A DNA stretch of 64,000 nt, from assembly GCF_000263195.1 (NCBI RefSeq), contig NC_018748.1, positions 1,674,001 through 1,738,000 of the forward strand. Direction: 5' to 3'. This document shows positions 1 through 8,241 of the stretch, in pieces; positions within the stretch are counted from its first letter, which is position 1, and the number at the start of each line of letters is the position of its first letter. A program made the translations under genes and the position numbers. Source of the DNA: Emticicia oligotrophica DSM 17448 (lineage in GTDB: Bacteria > Bacteroidota > Bacteroidia > Cytophagales > Spirosomataceae). The notes beneath the pieces were generated by a model that worked only from the letters and a program-made list of their open reading frames with translations, ran no database searches and was not told the origin of the DNA.

Positions 1-61
1 TTTCAATCACTGCTTTAAAAAACTGGTTTTACTTAACATCATTCATTAAATAAAATAATCT

Positions 62-1063
62 ATGCAAATGATAGGAACGCCTACCGCCGCCCCAACTATG
101 GCTCCAACTATGATGCCGAATCAAAACCATACAGATAAACCCGGAAATCCTTCAACCGCCACAAGTAGCCAAATTAAGCTTCGTACAAGCTTAGCTGAAG
201 GCGGTCCACTTCGTGTATTAACTGAAGATGACTGGAAGTTTTGGATTGAAAATGGCTACGTAATCATTAAGAATGCAGTTCCGAGAGAACAAGCATTACG
301 TACTGCTCAATTTATTTGGGAATTTGAAGAAAAAGACCCTAATGACCCAAACACTTGGTACACACCCCCTCGTGCTGAAATGAAAATGAAGGAATTAACA
401 GGTACAGGAATGGTTGAAGTGTATAATAACCAGCATTTGTGGAATAACCGCCAAACTCAAAAAGTATATGATGCTTTTGTAGATATTTGGGGAACAGAAA
501 AACTTTGGGTAACTATCGACCGAGCCAATTTGAACTTCCCACTACGCCCAGGTTTTGAATATAAAGGTTTTATCCACTGGGACTATGACCCAGAAACTAA
601 GCCTCAAAATGTACAAGGCGTTTTAGCTTTAGCCGACCAAACTGACGAAAATATGGGTGGTTTTCAGTGTATTCCTGAACTATTCCGTACGTATGATACA
701 TGGAAACTAACCCAGCCCGAAGACCGTAATCGCTTCCAACCAGATACGACTGGATTTGAAGATAAATTCGTAAAAGTAAAGCTCGAAGCGGGTGATTTAC
801 TAATTTTCAATAGCAGTCAACCACACGGAATTCGTCCGAATAATTCGAAAGATAAAGTACGAATTGCTCAATACATTTCAATGATGCCTGCCGAAGAAGA
901 GAACGAGGCATTACGTGATTGGCGAGTGAATTCTTGGAAAAACCGCATTTCACCAGAAGGTTATGCATTTCCGGGAGACCCAAGAAATTGGGAAAAAACA
1001 AAATATGATACAGCCGAATTAAATGATTTAGGTAAAAAAGTATTAGGTTTGGAGAAATGGTAA
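62..1063 (+). CDS. Phytanoyl-CoA dioxygenase (PhyH) family protein
   Basis: The 333-residue protein looks like a non-heme Fe(II)/2-oxoglutarate-dependent oxygenase of the PhyH family. The jelly-roll metal triad is visible: HxD in IHWDYD (H172, D174) and the distal His in SQPHGIRPN (H255), followed by basic residues suited to binding 2-oxoglutarate. The first 45 or so residues are rich in Pro, Thr and Met and look like a disordered extension, so a start later than this ATG is possible. The family hydroxylates small molecules, and nothing nearby fixes the substrate. The gene stands alone, with a GC-rich imperfect hairpin after it and an aldo/keto reductase further downstream on the same strand. 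Family call is firm; function is open. Confidence 0.85.
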   Translation: MQMIGTPTAAPTMAPTMMPNQNHTDKPGNPSTATSSQIKLRTSLAEGGPLRVLTEDDWKFWIENGYVIIKNAVPREQALRTAQFIWEFEEKDPNDPNTWYTPPRAEMKMKELTGTGMVEVYNNQHLWNNRQTQKVYDAFVDIWGTEKLWVTIDRANLNFPLRPGFEYKGFIHWDYDPETKPQNVQGVLALADQTDENMGGFQCIPELFRTYDTWKLTQPEDRNRFQPDTTGFEDKFVKVKLEAGDLLIFNSSQPHGIRPNNSKDKVRIAQYISMMPAEEENEALRDWRVNSWKNRISPEGYAFPGDPRNWEKTKYDTAELNDLGKKVLGLEKW

Positions 1064-1100
1064 GTTGAGACAGAATTGTAAATTAAGGTAATATTAATAC

Positions 1101-1172
1101 ACATCCCCCTACCCCCTCAAATTTGTGAAGAATCGAAAAACTCTAGCTTTGATGGGGATAGGGGATTTTAAA
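1101..1172 (+). terminator. Imperfect hairpin, likely terminator after the PhyH gene
   Basis: A C-rich arm (ATCCCCCTACCCCCTCAAA) pairs with a downstream G-rich arm (TTTGATGGGGATAGGGGAT) with small bulges, followed by TTTT. This is consistent with a rho-independent terminator between the dioxygenase and the next gene. Confidence 0.5.
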
Positions 1173-1222
1173 CCAACATACTTTCCTAAAAACATTGTAA
1201 TTTTGACATAATCAAAAACTTT

Positions 1223-2041
1223 ATGCCTAACCAACTCTACACTACCCTCAACAACGGTATCCAAATGCCTTTATTAGGCCTTGGTGTTTATGATATGTAT
1301 AACCGTGAAGCCGAACAAGCTGTGTTATGGGCTTTAGAAACAGGTTATCGACTTATTGATACTGCTGAAATGTATAAAAACGAAGTTGAAATTGGCAATG
1401 CGATTCGTGAAAGCAGTATCAACAGAGCTGATATTTTCGTAACTACCAAGGTTAATAACGGCGACCAAGGTTTTGACCAAACTTTACGTGCATTTGATAC
1501 TAGCCTCCAAAAACTAAATATTGATTACATTGATTTATATTTGGTACATTGGCCTATCAAGGCTACTCGCAAGGATACTTGGCTAGCACTCGAAAAACTT
1601 CAAAGCGAAGGCCGTGTACGGGCAATCGGAGTGGCGAATTACCTTATTCCTTTTCTATCAGAACTTGAATCGTACGCCACAATTACTCCTGCTGTAAATC
1701 AAGTTGAGTTTAGTCCATATTTGTATTTAAAAGATTTACTGGAAGTCTGTAAACAAAAGAAAATCCAACTGCAAGCCTATACTCCCCTTATAAGAGGTAT
1801 GCGAATGCAAGACCCTAAACTTCTAAGTATTGCGAATAAATATCAAAAAACACCCGCCCAAATTATTCTAAGATGGGCTTTACAACATGGCGTTTCAAGT
1901 ATTCCCAAATCTGCTAATTTGCAGAGAATCAAAGAAAATTTTGATGTTTTCGATTTTGAAATTAGTCATTCAGATATGAATTTGATTGATAATTTTAACG
2001 AAAATCTGAGAGTCGTTGAAGACCCCATGGATTTATTCTAA
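1223..2041 (+). CDS. Aldo/keto reductase
   Basis: NAD(P)H-dependent aldo/keto reductase of 272 residues, the usual length for the small AKR5/2,5-diketo-gluconate-reductase-like branch. The catalytic tetrad is readable: D46 and Y51 in the LIDTAEMYKNE motif, K76 in VTTKV and H109 in LVHWPI. The C-terminal IPKS.N..RI.EN segment matches the nucleotide-binding signature of the family. The protein is expected to be cytosolic and to reduce aldehydes or ketones; the substrate cannot be read from sequence. A TAATTTTG (-7-like) box lies 18 bases before the ATG at 1198-1205, but no TTTG box sits 19 bases further up. The gene is probably monocistronic. Confidence 0.9.
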   Translation: MPNQLYTTLNNGIQMPLLGLGVYDMYNREAEQAVLWALETGYRLIDTAEMYKNEVEIGNAIRESSINRADIFVTTKVNNGDQGFDQTLRAFDTSLQKLNIDYIDLYLVHWPIKATRKDTWLALEKLQSEGRVRAIGVANYLIPFLSELESYATITPAVNQVEFSPYLYLKDLLEVCKQKKIQLQAYTPLIRGMRMQDPKLLSIANKYQKTPAQIILRWALQHGVSSIPKSANLQRIKENFDVFDFEISHSDMNLIDNFNENLRVVEDPMDLF

Positions 2042-2134
2042 AAAATAAATCGAATTTTCTGCAACGCTCGTTTCATCTTTTGCATCTTATGTTCAGACAA
2101 CAAAAATTATGAAATCTTAACATTACGCAATTGT

Positions 2135-3166
2135 ATGAAAAAGCTACTCTCATTATTTATTTTAGGTTTATCGTTTACTACTTTCGCACAAGACAAAGAA
2201 ACACCCTATTTCGTTAAAACTTACAAATCTTCTGAAGTAAAAAACCTTAATGTTCGTACATCTGGTGGTGGCATTTCTGTCACGGGTAGCACAGATGGTG
2301 AAGCAAGAGTAGAAATTTACATTAGAGGAAATAATGGTGGTAATGACTTGAGCAAATCTGAAATCGAAGAACGCCTAAAAGATTACGAATTAAGTGTCAA
2401 AAAAGACGGAGAAACAATTAACTGTATTGCCAAACGTAAAAGCGAAAGTGGCTGGAATAACTGGAAAAGTGGACTAAGTATTTCTTTCAAAATCTACACA
2501 CCAGAAAAAATTTCTACCGATTTAGTTACAAGTGGTGGAGGAATTTCGCTTAAAAATCTTACTGGCGACCTTAACTTTACTACTTCGGGGGGCGGTTTAA
2601 AACTTCAGAAATTAGGGGGCAATGTAAAAGGACGCACCTCAGGTGGTGGAATAAATATCAGCGATAGCCGCGATAATATTGACGTTTCAACAAGTGGAGG
2701 TGGAATTGTTGCTGAAAACTGCAAAGGTGATATTCGACTTTCAACTTCAGGTGGCGGGCTTACCTTAAAAGACCTTGGCGGAAATATCAAAGCAACAACA
2801 AGTGGTGGCGGAATTAGAGCCGAAGCTATTAGCGGAGATTTTATTACTTCTACTTCGGGTGGTTCAATCAAATTAGATGACATCACTGCCAGCGTAAAAG
2901 CTTCAACTTCGGGTGGTGGAATTGATGCTGATATCAAATCCCTCGGAAAATACCTTTCTTTATCTACCAGTGCAGGAAGTATTCATGTAAGAATGCCTCT
3001 AGATAAAGGTATGGATTTAGACCTTGATGGTCAACGAGTTAAAGTTCCAGCGTTAGCCAAATTTAATGGAACAATGGAAAAAGACCGTGTGAGGGGTTCG
3101 CTCAATGGTGGTGGTATTTCTGTTAAAATGGATGCCAATTCGGGTGGCGTATATATCAACGAATAA
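2135..3166 (+). CDS. Secreted DUF4097-type beta-repeat protein
   Basis: The 343-residue protein has a clear signal peptide (MKKLLSLFILGLSFTTFAQ). From about residue 41 it is built from roughly 12 copies of a TSGGGI.(hydrophobic) motif spaced about 15-22 residues apart, which predicts a right-handed beta-helix or beta-roll of the DUF4097 (putative adhesin) type. The last two copies are degenerate (LNGGGISVKM, NSGGVYINE). The protein should be exported, either periplasmic or surface-associated. It lies 29 bases upstream of the pentapeptide-repeat gene, so the two probably form an operon of exported repeat proteins. No enzymatic motif is visible and the function is unknown. Confidence 0.8.
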   Translation: MKKLLSLFILGLSFTTFAQDKETPYFVKTYKSSEVKNLNVRTSGGGISVTGSTDGEARVEIYIRGNNGGNDLSKSEIEERLKDYELSVKKDGETINCIAKRKSESGWNNWKSGLSISFKIYTPEKISTDLVTSGGGISLKNLTGDLNFTTSGGGLKLQKLGGNVKGRTSGGGINISDSRDNIDVSTSGGGIVAENCKGDIRLSTSGGGLTLKDLGGNIKATTSGGGIRAEAISGDFITSTSGGSIKLDDITASVKASTSGGGIDADIKSLGKYLSLSTSAGSIHVRMPLDKGMDLDLDGQRVKVPALAKFNGTMEKDRVRGSLNGGGISVKMDANSGGVYINE

Positions 3167-3195
3167 TTTTAATTTCTATCATACTAAAATCATTT

Positions 3196-3969
3196 ATGAA
3201 ACAGATAATTATTATGATGGCTTTTGCTTTTGTAGGAATAAAAGCATTGGCTCAGAAAGAAGTTTCAGCCAAAGCCATTTTTGAAGCAATTGATAAAGGC
3301 CAATCGATTGATTACCAAAATGCTACCATTGTAGGAGATTTAGATTTGACTGAACTTTCTAATAAAAAACGTATAAAAAATAAAGGTAGCTACGAAGAAT
3401 ACAAAAGCTACGTTGAAGTTCCTGTTTCGTTTAAAAACTGTATTTTCAAAGGTGATTTTATTGCCTATAAAAACCTTGAAGAAGAAAAAAACAGAAAAAT
3501 GGGCAATGGAAACGTTAATTGGAGTATTGGAAACGGTACTACTTTTACGACTGATTTTGAAAAAAGTGTAGTTTTTGAAAATTGTAAGTTTGAAGGTAAA
3601 ACTGAGTTTAAATATTCAGATTTTGCGGATAATACTTCTTTTGGAGGCACAAAGTTTGCCAAAGAAGCTAATTTCAAATATGCTGATTTTAAGCAAGAAG
3701 CCATTTTTGCCAAATGCGATTTCTACGATTATGCTAATTTTAAATATACCAGTTTTAAAAATGACGCCGATTTTTTTGATGTTCGATTTAGTAACTATGC
3801 CGATTTTAAATACACGAATTTCAATGACCGAGTAACATTCAAAAACACTGCATTTGGTAATCATGCTGATTTTAAATATGCCGATTTTAAAAATGAAGTC
3901 AATTTTGATAACACAAAGTTTAAATCAGGTATTGATTTGAAATATTCCAATGGAAAAAAATTCTTTTAA
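3196..3969 (+). CDS. Exported pentapeptide-repeat protein with 22-residue period
   Basis: Signal peptide (residues 1-19, ending ALAQ), then a region with isolated pentapeptide-like units. From residue 137 to 246 there are five tandem 22-residue units, each beginning (E/N/D)FKY, with a sixth partial unit (DLKY). Inside each unit the Phe residues are spaced 5-6-5-6, so pentapeptide steps alternate with six-residue steps. The fold is expected to be a quadrilateral beta-helix of the pentapeptide-repeat family, here exported. It follows the DUF4097 protein closely on the same strand. Function unknown; a structural or surface role is an inference. Confidence 0.8.
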   Translation: MKQIIIMMAFAFVGIKALAQKEVSAKAIFEAIDKGQSIDYQNATIVGDLDLTELSNKKRIKNKGSYEEYKSYVEVPVSFKNCIFKGDFIAYKNLEEEKNRKMGNGNVNWSIGNGTTFTTDFEKSVVFENCKFEGKTEFKYSDFADNTSFGGTKFAKEANFKYADFKQEAIFAKCDFYDYANFKYTSFKNDADFFDVRFSNYADFKYTNFNDRVTFKNTAFGNHADFKYADFKNEVNFDNTKFKSGIDLKYSNGKKFF

Positions 3970-3974
3970 TATAT

Positions 3975-4014
3975 AACACTAATGCCACGGTAAAAATCGT
4001 GGCATTAGTGTTTT
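3975..4014. terminator. Bidirectional terminator hairpin
   Basis: A perfect 15-bp stem, AACACTAATGCCACG with its complement at 3998-4012, has an 8-nt loop and flanking A/T tracts. It separates the plus-strand pentapeptide gene from the convergent small minus-strand gene. Confidence 0.8.
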
Positions 4015-4231
4015 ACTCTAAGACTTCAACATTATATCCTGCGATTAATAACCGTTGAATCAGATAATCTTCTTGTAATTCAATTTTATAGTTCTCCACT
4101 CGTAAAATTTTATCACAATCTTCTAAGTCAAAATTCCATTTACTTGGTGAAACAAGTAGTTCATTTAAGATAGGAGCAATTTGCTTTACCTGTCTTTTAT
4201 TTTTTATCGTAGTTTTAAATACCCAAATCAT
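4013..4231 (-). CDS. Small conserved hypothetical protein (72 aa)
   Basis: A 72-residue cytosolic protein without signal peptide or membrane segment. It begins MIWVFKTTIKNKRQ, contains WNFDLEDCDKILRVE and ends GYNVEVLE. The alternation of strands and helices resembles a small ferredoxin-like fold such as heavy-metal-associated domains, but the usual CxxC metal site is absent. I recognise the style as a short Bacteroidota conserved hypothetical, without a function. It is convergent with the pentapeptide gene and shares its terminator. Confidence 0.55.
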   Translation of the reverse strand: MIWVFKTTIKNKRQVKQIAPILNELLVSPSKWNFDLEDCDKILRVENYKIELQEDYLIQRLLIAGYNVEVLE

Positions 4232-4398
4232 AATTCTCTTAGGTTTGGATGGGAAGGATATGTAAAGTAAATCTTATTCACTGTCAACCCTATGTCAGTT
4301 AGTTTTATTTTTTTTCATTCTCTACGATATTCTTATTAAAAACGCAAAGTAAATTCACATACAACTCACTGATTATAAGGAAATTAATTTTACAAAAT

Positions 4399-4429
4399 TT
4401 TTATTCTAGTACTTTTAACTTTACATTTG
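4399..4429 (+). promoter_or_regulatory. Candidate Bacteroidota-type promoter
   Basis: TTTT at 4399-4402, exactly 19 bases, then TACATTTG at 4422-4429. The second box matches the TAnnTTTG element exactly and the first misses TTTG by one base. It lies 35 bases before the ATG of the membrane acyltransferase gene. Confidence 0.45.
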
Positions 4430-4464
4430 TTAAAATATCAAATTGTTTCCCTACTAAATAAATT

Positions 4465-5616
4465 ATGAAAAGAATTACTTCCATTGATACTCTTCGGGGT
4501 ATCGTCATGATTATCATGGCCCTTGACCATACCCGTGATTTTCTATTACAGAACTCTCTCAACCAAAGTCCGACGGACTTAAGTAACACTTACCCTGCTC
4601 TTTTTTTTACTCGTTGGATTACCCATTTATGTGCTCCTACTTTTGTTTTTTTATCAGGTGTTTCGGCCTATATTTCTGCTAAACGCCAGACGAATATCGC
4701 CGAAAACAAGAAATTTTTACGAACTCGTGGACTTTGGTTAATACTCTTAGAATTTAGTATTATTTCTTTTGGAATTTGGTCAGATATTGGGTTCCATACT
4801 TTACTTTTTCAAGTAATTGCAGCCATTGGTGTGGGCTTCATTCTGCTGTCATTCTTAATTGGCAAATCTCCTAGATTAATTTTATCAATTGGGAGTTTTA
4901 TCATGCTATTTTATGGTCTTTTAGCTCTCGTGCCAGATTCCACCATCAAAACTATTTTGGGCCCTTTATTTACGCTTACTGTTCTTCCATTTGGTTCAAG
5001 ACTTTTGATTTTAGCTTACCCAATTATTCCGTGGTGGTCGATTATGTTGATTGGCTATGGCTTAGGCGAGTACTTTCTGAGTGAAAAAAATATCAGAACC
5101 AACTTTTTTATCAAAATTTCAGGTGGATTTTTAGGAACATTTTTATTATTGAGATTCATCAATATTTATGGAGACCCTATTCCTTGGAGTACACAGACGA
5201 AACCCTTTTTTACAGTTTTATCATTTTTAAATGTTTCAAAAAATGCCCCTTCTCTCGACTTTACTCTTTGTATGTTGGGTATTTCGTTTTTCCTTTTGTG
5301 GTTATTTGAAAAAATTGGCGATAAAAAATTTCAATTTTTTAATGTTTTCGGAAGCGTTCCGCTTTTTTATTATCTCATTCATTGGTACGTGATTCGTACT
5401 TTCTTAATAATAGTATTTTTAGCCAAAGGTTATGGTTGGAATGATTTTGTTTTCAACGAACAAACTCTGGGCCGTCCTAAAAATGATGATGGAATTACCT
5501 TACCTCAGGTTTACCTTATTTGGTTAATAGTAATTCTAATTATGTATCCACTTTGTAGATGGTATAGTCGATATAAAAGTCAGCATCCAGAAATAACTTG
5601 GTTGAGATATCTATAA
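4465..5616 (+). CDS. DUF1624/heparan-alpha-glucosaminide N-acetyltransferase-like membrane protein
   Basis: A 383-residue polytopic membrane protein. The N-terminus RITSIDTLRGIVMIIMALDHTRDF carries the conserved D-x-LRG and ALDH(T/V)RD signatures of the HGSNAT_cat/DUF1624 family, in which the His is proposed to receive an acetyl group from cytosolic acetyl-CoA. About ten hydrophobic segments follow. The late motif FYYLIHWYVIR is also typical. The family is thought to acetylate sugars across the membrane; the substrate here is unknown. The gene is monocistronic, with a promoter-like sequence in front and a long perfect hairpin overlapping its stop codon. Confidence 0.75.
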   Translation: MKRITSIDTLRGIVMIIMALDHTRDFLLQNSLNQSPTDLSNTYPALFFTRWITHLCAPTFVFLSGVSAYISAKRQTNIAENKKFLRTRGLWLILLEFSIISFGIWSDIGFHTLLFQVIAAIGVGFILLSFLIGKSPRLILSIGSFIMLFYGLLALVPDSTIKTILGPLFTLTVLPFGSRLLILAYPIIPWWSIMLIGYGLGEYFLSEKNIRTNFFIKISGGFLGTFLLLRFINIYGDPIPWSTQTKPFFTVLSFLNVSKNAPSLDFTLCMLGISFFLLWLFEKIGDKKFQFFNVFGSVPLFYYLIHWYVIRTFLIIVFLAKGYGWNDFVFNEQTLGRPKNDDGITLPQVYLIWLIVILIMYPLCRWYSRYKSQHPEITWLRYL

Positions 5617-5660
5617 AGAATGTAGGCTCAAAGCAAATGCTTTGAGCCTACATTCTTTAT
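5613..5660. terminator. Long bidirectional terminator hairpin
   Basis: A perfect stem of 20-22 bp (AAAGAATGTAGGCTCAAAGC at 5615-5634 with its complement at 5639-5658) closes a 4-nt loop. The stop codon of the upstream gene lies in the stem. The hairpin separates convergent genes and ends OsmC transcription from the other side. Confidence 0.85.
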
Positions 5661-5675
5661 ATCTGCTTCTAATAA

Positions 5676-6092
5676 TTAGGATAACGTAGCAGTAAGTGTA
5701 ATTTCAGCATTGAAAAGCTGGGAAATCGGACAGTTTGCCTTTGCATTTGCTGCTGCTTCTTGAAATTGCTCTTCAGTAATATTTGGAATTGAAGCATTCA
5801 TTTCTAAATGAATATGTGTAATTTTCCCATCTTCAAAAACTACTTTTGCATTTGTATCAATGTTATCTGCGGTAAAGCCCAACTCATTCAATACAAAGCT
5901 AAATTTCATTGAAAAACAACCCGCATGAGCCGCTCCAATTAGTTCCTCTGGGTTTGTACCAACGCCATCTGCAAAACGCGTTTTAAACGATAATTGTGCG
6001 TTATTTAAGGTAGTACTTTGTGTCGACACAGTTCCTACACCTTCCATTCCTGTACCTTTCCAATTTGCCGATGCTTGTCTTGTAAATTTCAT
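5676..6092 (-). CDS. osmC: OsmC family peroxiredoxin
   Basis: A 138-residue protein of normal OsmC length. The two redox cysteines are present: C59 in AAHAGCFSM and C121 in ANCPISQ, the usual spacing for the peroxidatic and resolving Cys of OsmC/Ohr. The N-terminal ASANWKGTG and GTNPEELIGAAHA motifs favour OsmC over Ohr. It should reduce organic hydroperoxides in the cytosol. The gene is transcribed alone, converging on the DUF1624-like gene. Confidence 0.9.
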   Translation of the reverse strand: MKFTRQASANWKGTGMEGVGTVSTQSTTLNNAQLSFKTRFADGVGTNPEELIGAAHAGCFSMKFSFVLNELGFTADNIDTNAKVVFEDGKITHIHLEMNASIPNITEEQFQEAAANAKANCPISQLFNAEITLTATLS

Positions 6093-6240
6093 AGTCTTTA
6101 TTGTTTAAATTGTTTATTTTGATAATACAAAGTCAGAAAGCTTAAATGCTTCTTTACTCATTCCTAAGAAATTTCTTAGGTTATTTTCGAGGAGTTGTAT
6201 TTCATTCATTTCTGTGCGTGATTTTACTTCAGAAAAATAC

Positions 6241-6280
6241 AAAAAAAGCGATTACAAGACTTAAAATCTAGTAATCGCTT
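6241..6280 (-). terminator. Terminator at the end of the respiratory supercluster
   Basis: The stem AAGCGATTAC/GTAATCGCTT (10 bp) is followed on the minus strand by a run of seven T. It lies just downstream of the last gene of the act-cox cluster, so it probably ends that transcript. Confidence 0.85.
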
Positions 6281-6302
6281 CTTGAAAATTATATCTATGA
6301 AA

Positions 6303-6548
6303 TTATTGCTGGCTCATTTTTAGCCGCATTTCTTTCTTTGCCGCTCTAAACCAAACAAAAATTAGCGTTGGAATTGAAAGGTAAGTAAAAACCAACATCA
6401 ATAGAATTCCATCATTAATTCCTGTGCCAATCACACCGCGACCTTCGCTTAAATTGCTTCCTACACTCGCCCTACACATTGCACATTGAGCAAATGTGAT
6501 AGTCTGAGTCAATAAAAATACTATTATTAATGCAAGAAATCTTTTCAT
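6303..6548 (-). CDS. Small CxxC membrane protein of the oxidase cluster
   Basis: An 81-residue protein with a signal peptide or membrane anchor (residues 1-20), a CAMC motif (C22, C25) just after it, a Gly-rich stretch, one transmembrane segment (about 48-68) and a basic tail. It is the last gene of the respiratory cluster, 16 bases after the DUF420 gene. A periplasmic-side CxxC next to SCO suggests a part in copper or thiol handling during oxidase assembly; that is inference from position only. Confidence 0.65.
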   Translation of the reverse strand: MKRFLALIIVFLLTQTITFAQCAMCRASVGSNLSEGRGVIGTGINDGILLMLVFTYLSIPTLIFVWFRAAKKEMRLKMSQQ

Positions 6549-6564
6549 GATTAATTTCTTTAAA

Positions 6565-7104
6565 TTATACGTAATATGGTCTAATCATTAAATACGCAAT
6601 TACACCTGTTATTGATACATAAAGCCAGATTGGAAAAGCATATTTAGTTAGTTTTCGATGCATTTCATATTCGTTAATCCATGCAAAAAAATATGTTCTT
6701 AATACCAATGGTAATACCACAAGAGATAGTAAAATATGGCTAATTAATACAAAATAATAGATGTATTTAACGAAGCCCTCTCCACCGAAACTCGTTGATG
6801 GATTGGTTAGGTGATAAAGTACATAACACACTAAAAACAAACCACCTAGTCCAAAAGCGATTGTCATTATCTTTTTATGACGCTCAATCTGCTTTTGTTT
6901 AATTAAAAATAAACCGTAAATCAAAAGAACTGAAGTTAACGTGTTTATTGCTCCAATAACATGAGGCAAAACTTTCGTCCATGCTCCAATATCAAGCTTT
7001 TGTCTGATTCCCAATAAAATTGCCACCACTAATGGCACTGCTACCGACACAACATTAATAAATGTCATCGAAGCTTTATCTTGCTTTGCTTTCACCGCTT
7101 TCAT
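6565..7104 (-). CDS. DUF420 family membrane protein
   Basis: A 179-residue protein with five hydrophobic segments and family-typical residues (LPHVIGAINTLTSVLLIYG, RHKKIMTIAFGLGGLFLVCY, SHILLS). DUF420 proteins are regularly found beside SCO and cytochrome c oxidase genes and relate loosely to CtaG-type assembly membrane proteins. It lies between the SCO gene and the small CxxC membrane protein. A role in oxidase assembly is inferred from context. Confidence 0.8.
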   Translation of the reverse strand: MKAVKAKQDKASMTFINVVSVAVPLVVAILLGIRQKLDIGAWTKVLPHVIGAINTLTSVLLIYGLFLIKQKQIERHKKIMTIAFGLGGLFLVCYVLYHLTNPSTSFGGEGFVKYIYYFVLISHILLSLVVLPLVLRTYFFAWINEYEMHRKLTKYAFPIWLYVSITGVIAYLMIRPYYV

Positions 7105-7161
7105 TTTTAGTTTTTTTCAACAATAGATTAGCAATAAAAGATAATTAGGGGCTGAAGTAAG

Positions 7162-7857
7162 CTACTTTTTAGATTTATATATCTCTGTTAATACCTTCAC
7201 TTCTCCTATCAGACGCTCGACATCAGGATTATATGTCCCATCGTAAATTCCTCTAATGTACCCTTCCTTATCTATTAGTAGTAACTTTTCTGAGTGTATA
7301 AATGTTTCATCTACTGACCTTATTTTTGAGTCATATTCTGAAGCATCCGCCACAGGTAACTTATATCCTTTAATAGCAATATCATAAATTGCCTTTTTAT
7401 CTCCAGTCAAGAAATACCACTTACCTGGCTTGGCATCATATTTTTGTGCATATTTTTTAAGTACTGCTGCTGAATCATATTTCGGGTCAACTGAATGTGA
7501 AACTATCCTAACATTGGTATCAGCGGAGAATATACTTTGTACTCTCGATAAACTGTTAGAAAGCTTGGGGCATATTGTTCCACATCTCGAAAAGAAGAAA
7601 TCAGCTACATAGATTTTTCCTTTTAGTTGCTCAGTTGAAAATTCTTTACCCTCTTGGTCAATTAATTTATAGGGCGGAATTTGGTGAAAAACTGTATCTC
7701 CACCTTTAATTACTACCTGACCTGTTTCATCGATTTCAGGCATTAAATAAGGTAGTTTATAATAGTTCTGCCCAAACATTTTGAGCATCACAAAAATTAA
7801 AGTCGGAACAGCTAATATTCCTATTAGTATTCCGACTTTAGAAGATTTTTTTTGCAT
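7162..7857 (-). CDS. SCO1/SenC family copper chaperone
   Basis: A membrane-anchored thioredoxin-fold protein of 231 residues, counted from the ATG at 7857. An upstream in-frame TTG would overlap the preceding gene and is less likely. An N-terminal transmembrane anchor (about 8-28) is followed by the copper site FSRCGTICPKLS (C92, C96) and the conserved His in DETFIHSE (H188). Those three ligands bind Cu in SCO proteins, which deliver copper to the CuA centre of oxidase subunit II. It sits directly after the subunit IV gene in the cox cluster. The gene fits the CuA subunit encoded upstream. Confidence 0.92.
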   Translation of the reverse strand: MQKKSSKVGILIGILAVPTLIFVMLKMFGQNYYKLPYLMPEIDETGQVVIKGGDTVFHQIPPYKLIDQEGKEFSTEQLKGKIYVADFFFSRCGTICPKLSNSLSRVQSIFSADTNVRIVSHSVDPKYDSAAVLKKYAQKYDAKPGKWYFLTGDKKAIYDIAIKGYKLPVADASEYDSKIRSVDETFIHSEKLLLIDKEGYIRGIYDGTYNPDVERLIGEVKVLTEIYKSKK

Positions 7858-7858
7858 T

Positions 7859-8188
7859 TTATTTGCCAATATATCTCACTAAACCAATGTATCCTCCTTC
7901 CACAATCAAAGCAACAATCAACCATACCACGAATATACATGGCAGAATTATTGTCCAAATCAACGATTTCACTTCGTTCTTTAAGTGCATAAAAATACCC
8001 ACGATATAGTATGCTTTCACGATTGTAAGAATAATGAAGATACCGATTTTTGTCCATTTATATGTATCAGCATCAATAGTAAAAGCTATCAAAAATTCGA
8101 AAGCTGTGATGCCTAACAAAATCCAGAATGTTCTCCAAATTTCTTTGGTTTGTGCTGGTAGTTTTTCAGTTATTTCAGAATGAGCCAT
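7859..8188 (-). CDS. Cytochrome c oxidase subunit IV family protein
   Basis: A 109-residue protein with three transmembrane segments, including the YIVGIFMHLKNEVKSLIW segment characteristic of the prokaryotic caa3-type/CyoD-like subunit IV. It is a small accessory membrane subunit of the oxidase and lies between subunit III and SCO. Its stop codon is one base upstream of the SCO ATG, which supports translational coupling. Confidence 0.85.
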   Translation of the reverse strand: MAHSEITEKLPAQTKEIWRTFWILLGITAFEFLIAFTIDADTYKWTKIGIFIILTIVKAYYIVGIFMHLKNEVKSLIWTIILPCIFVVWLIVALIVEGGYIGLVRYIGK

Positions 8189-8241
8189 TGTATAACAATT
8201 TTAAGACTTTCTAATTATTAAATAAAGAGGTTCGGTTATTT

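Noticed and set aside
2605-2937. Minus-strand frame with PPPEV repeats
   Set aside because: It is the antisense of the SGGG-coding repeat in the DUF4097 gene; the pattern follows from the sense codons and it has no own start region.
3575-3864. Overlapping frames on both strands within the pentapeptide gene
   Set aside because: They are by-products of the 66-base tandem repeat, with no independent coding evidence.
4232-4464. Possible small gene in the 233-base gap
   Set aside because: Only short frames without a plausible start; the gap is accounted for by a promoter-like sequence at its end.
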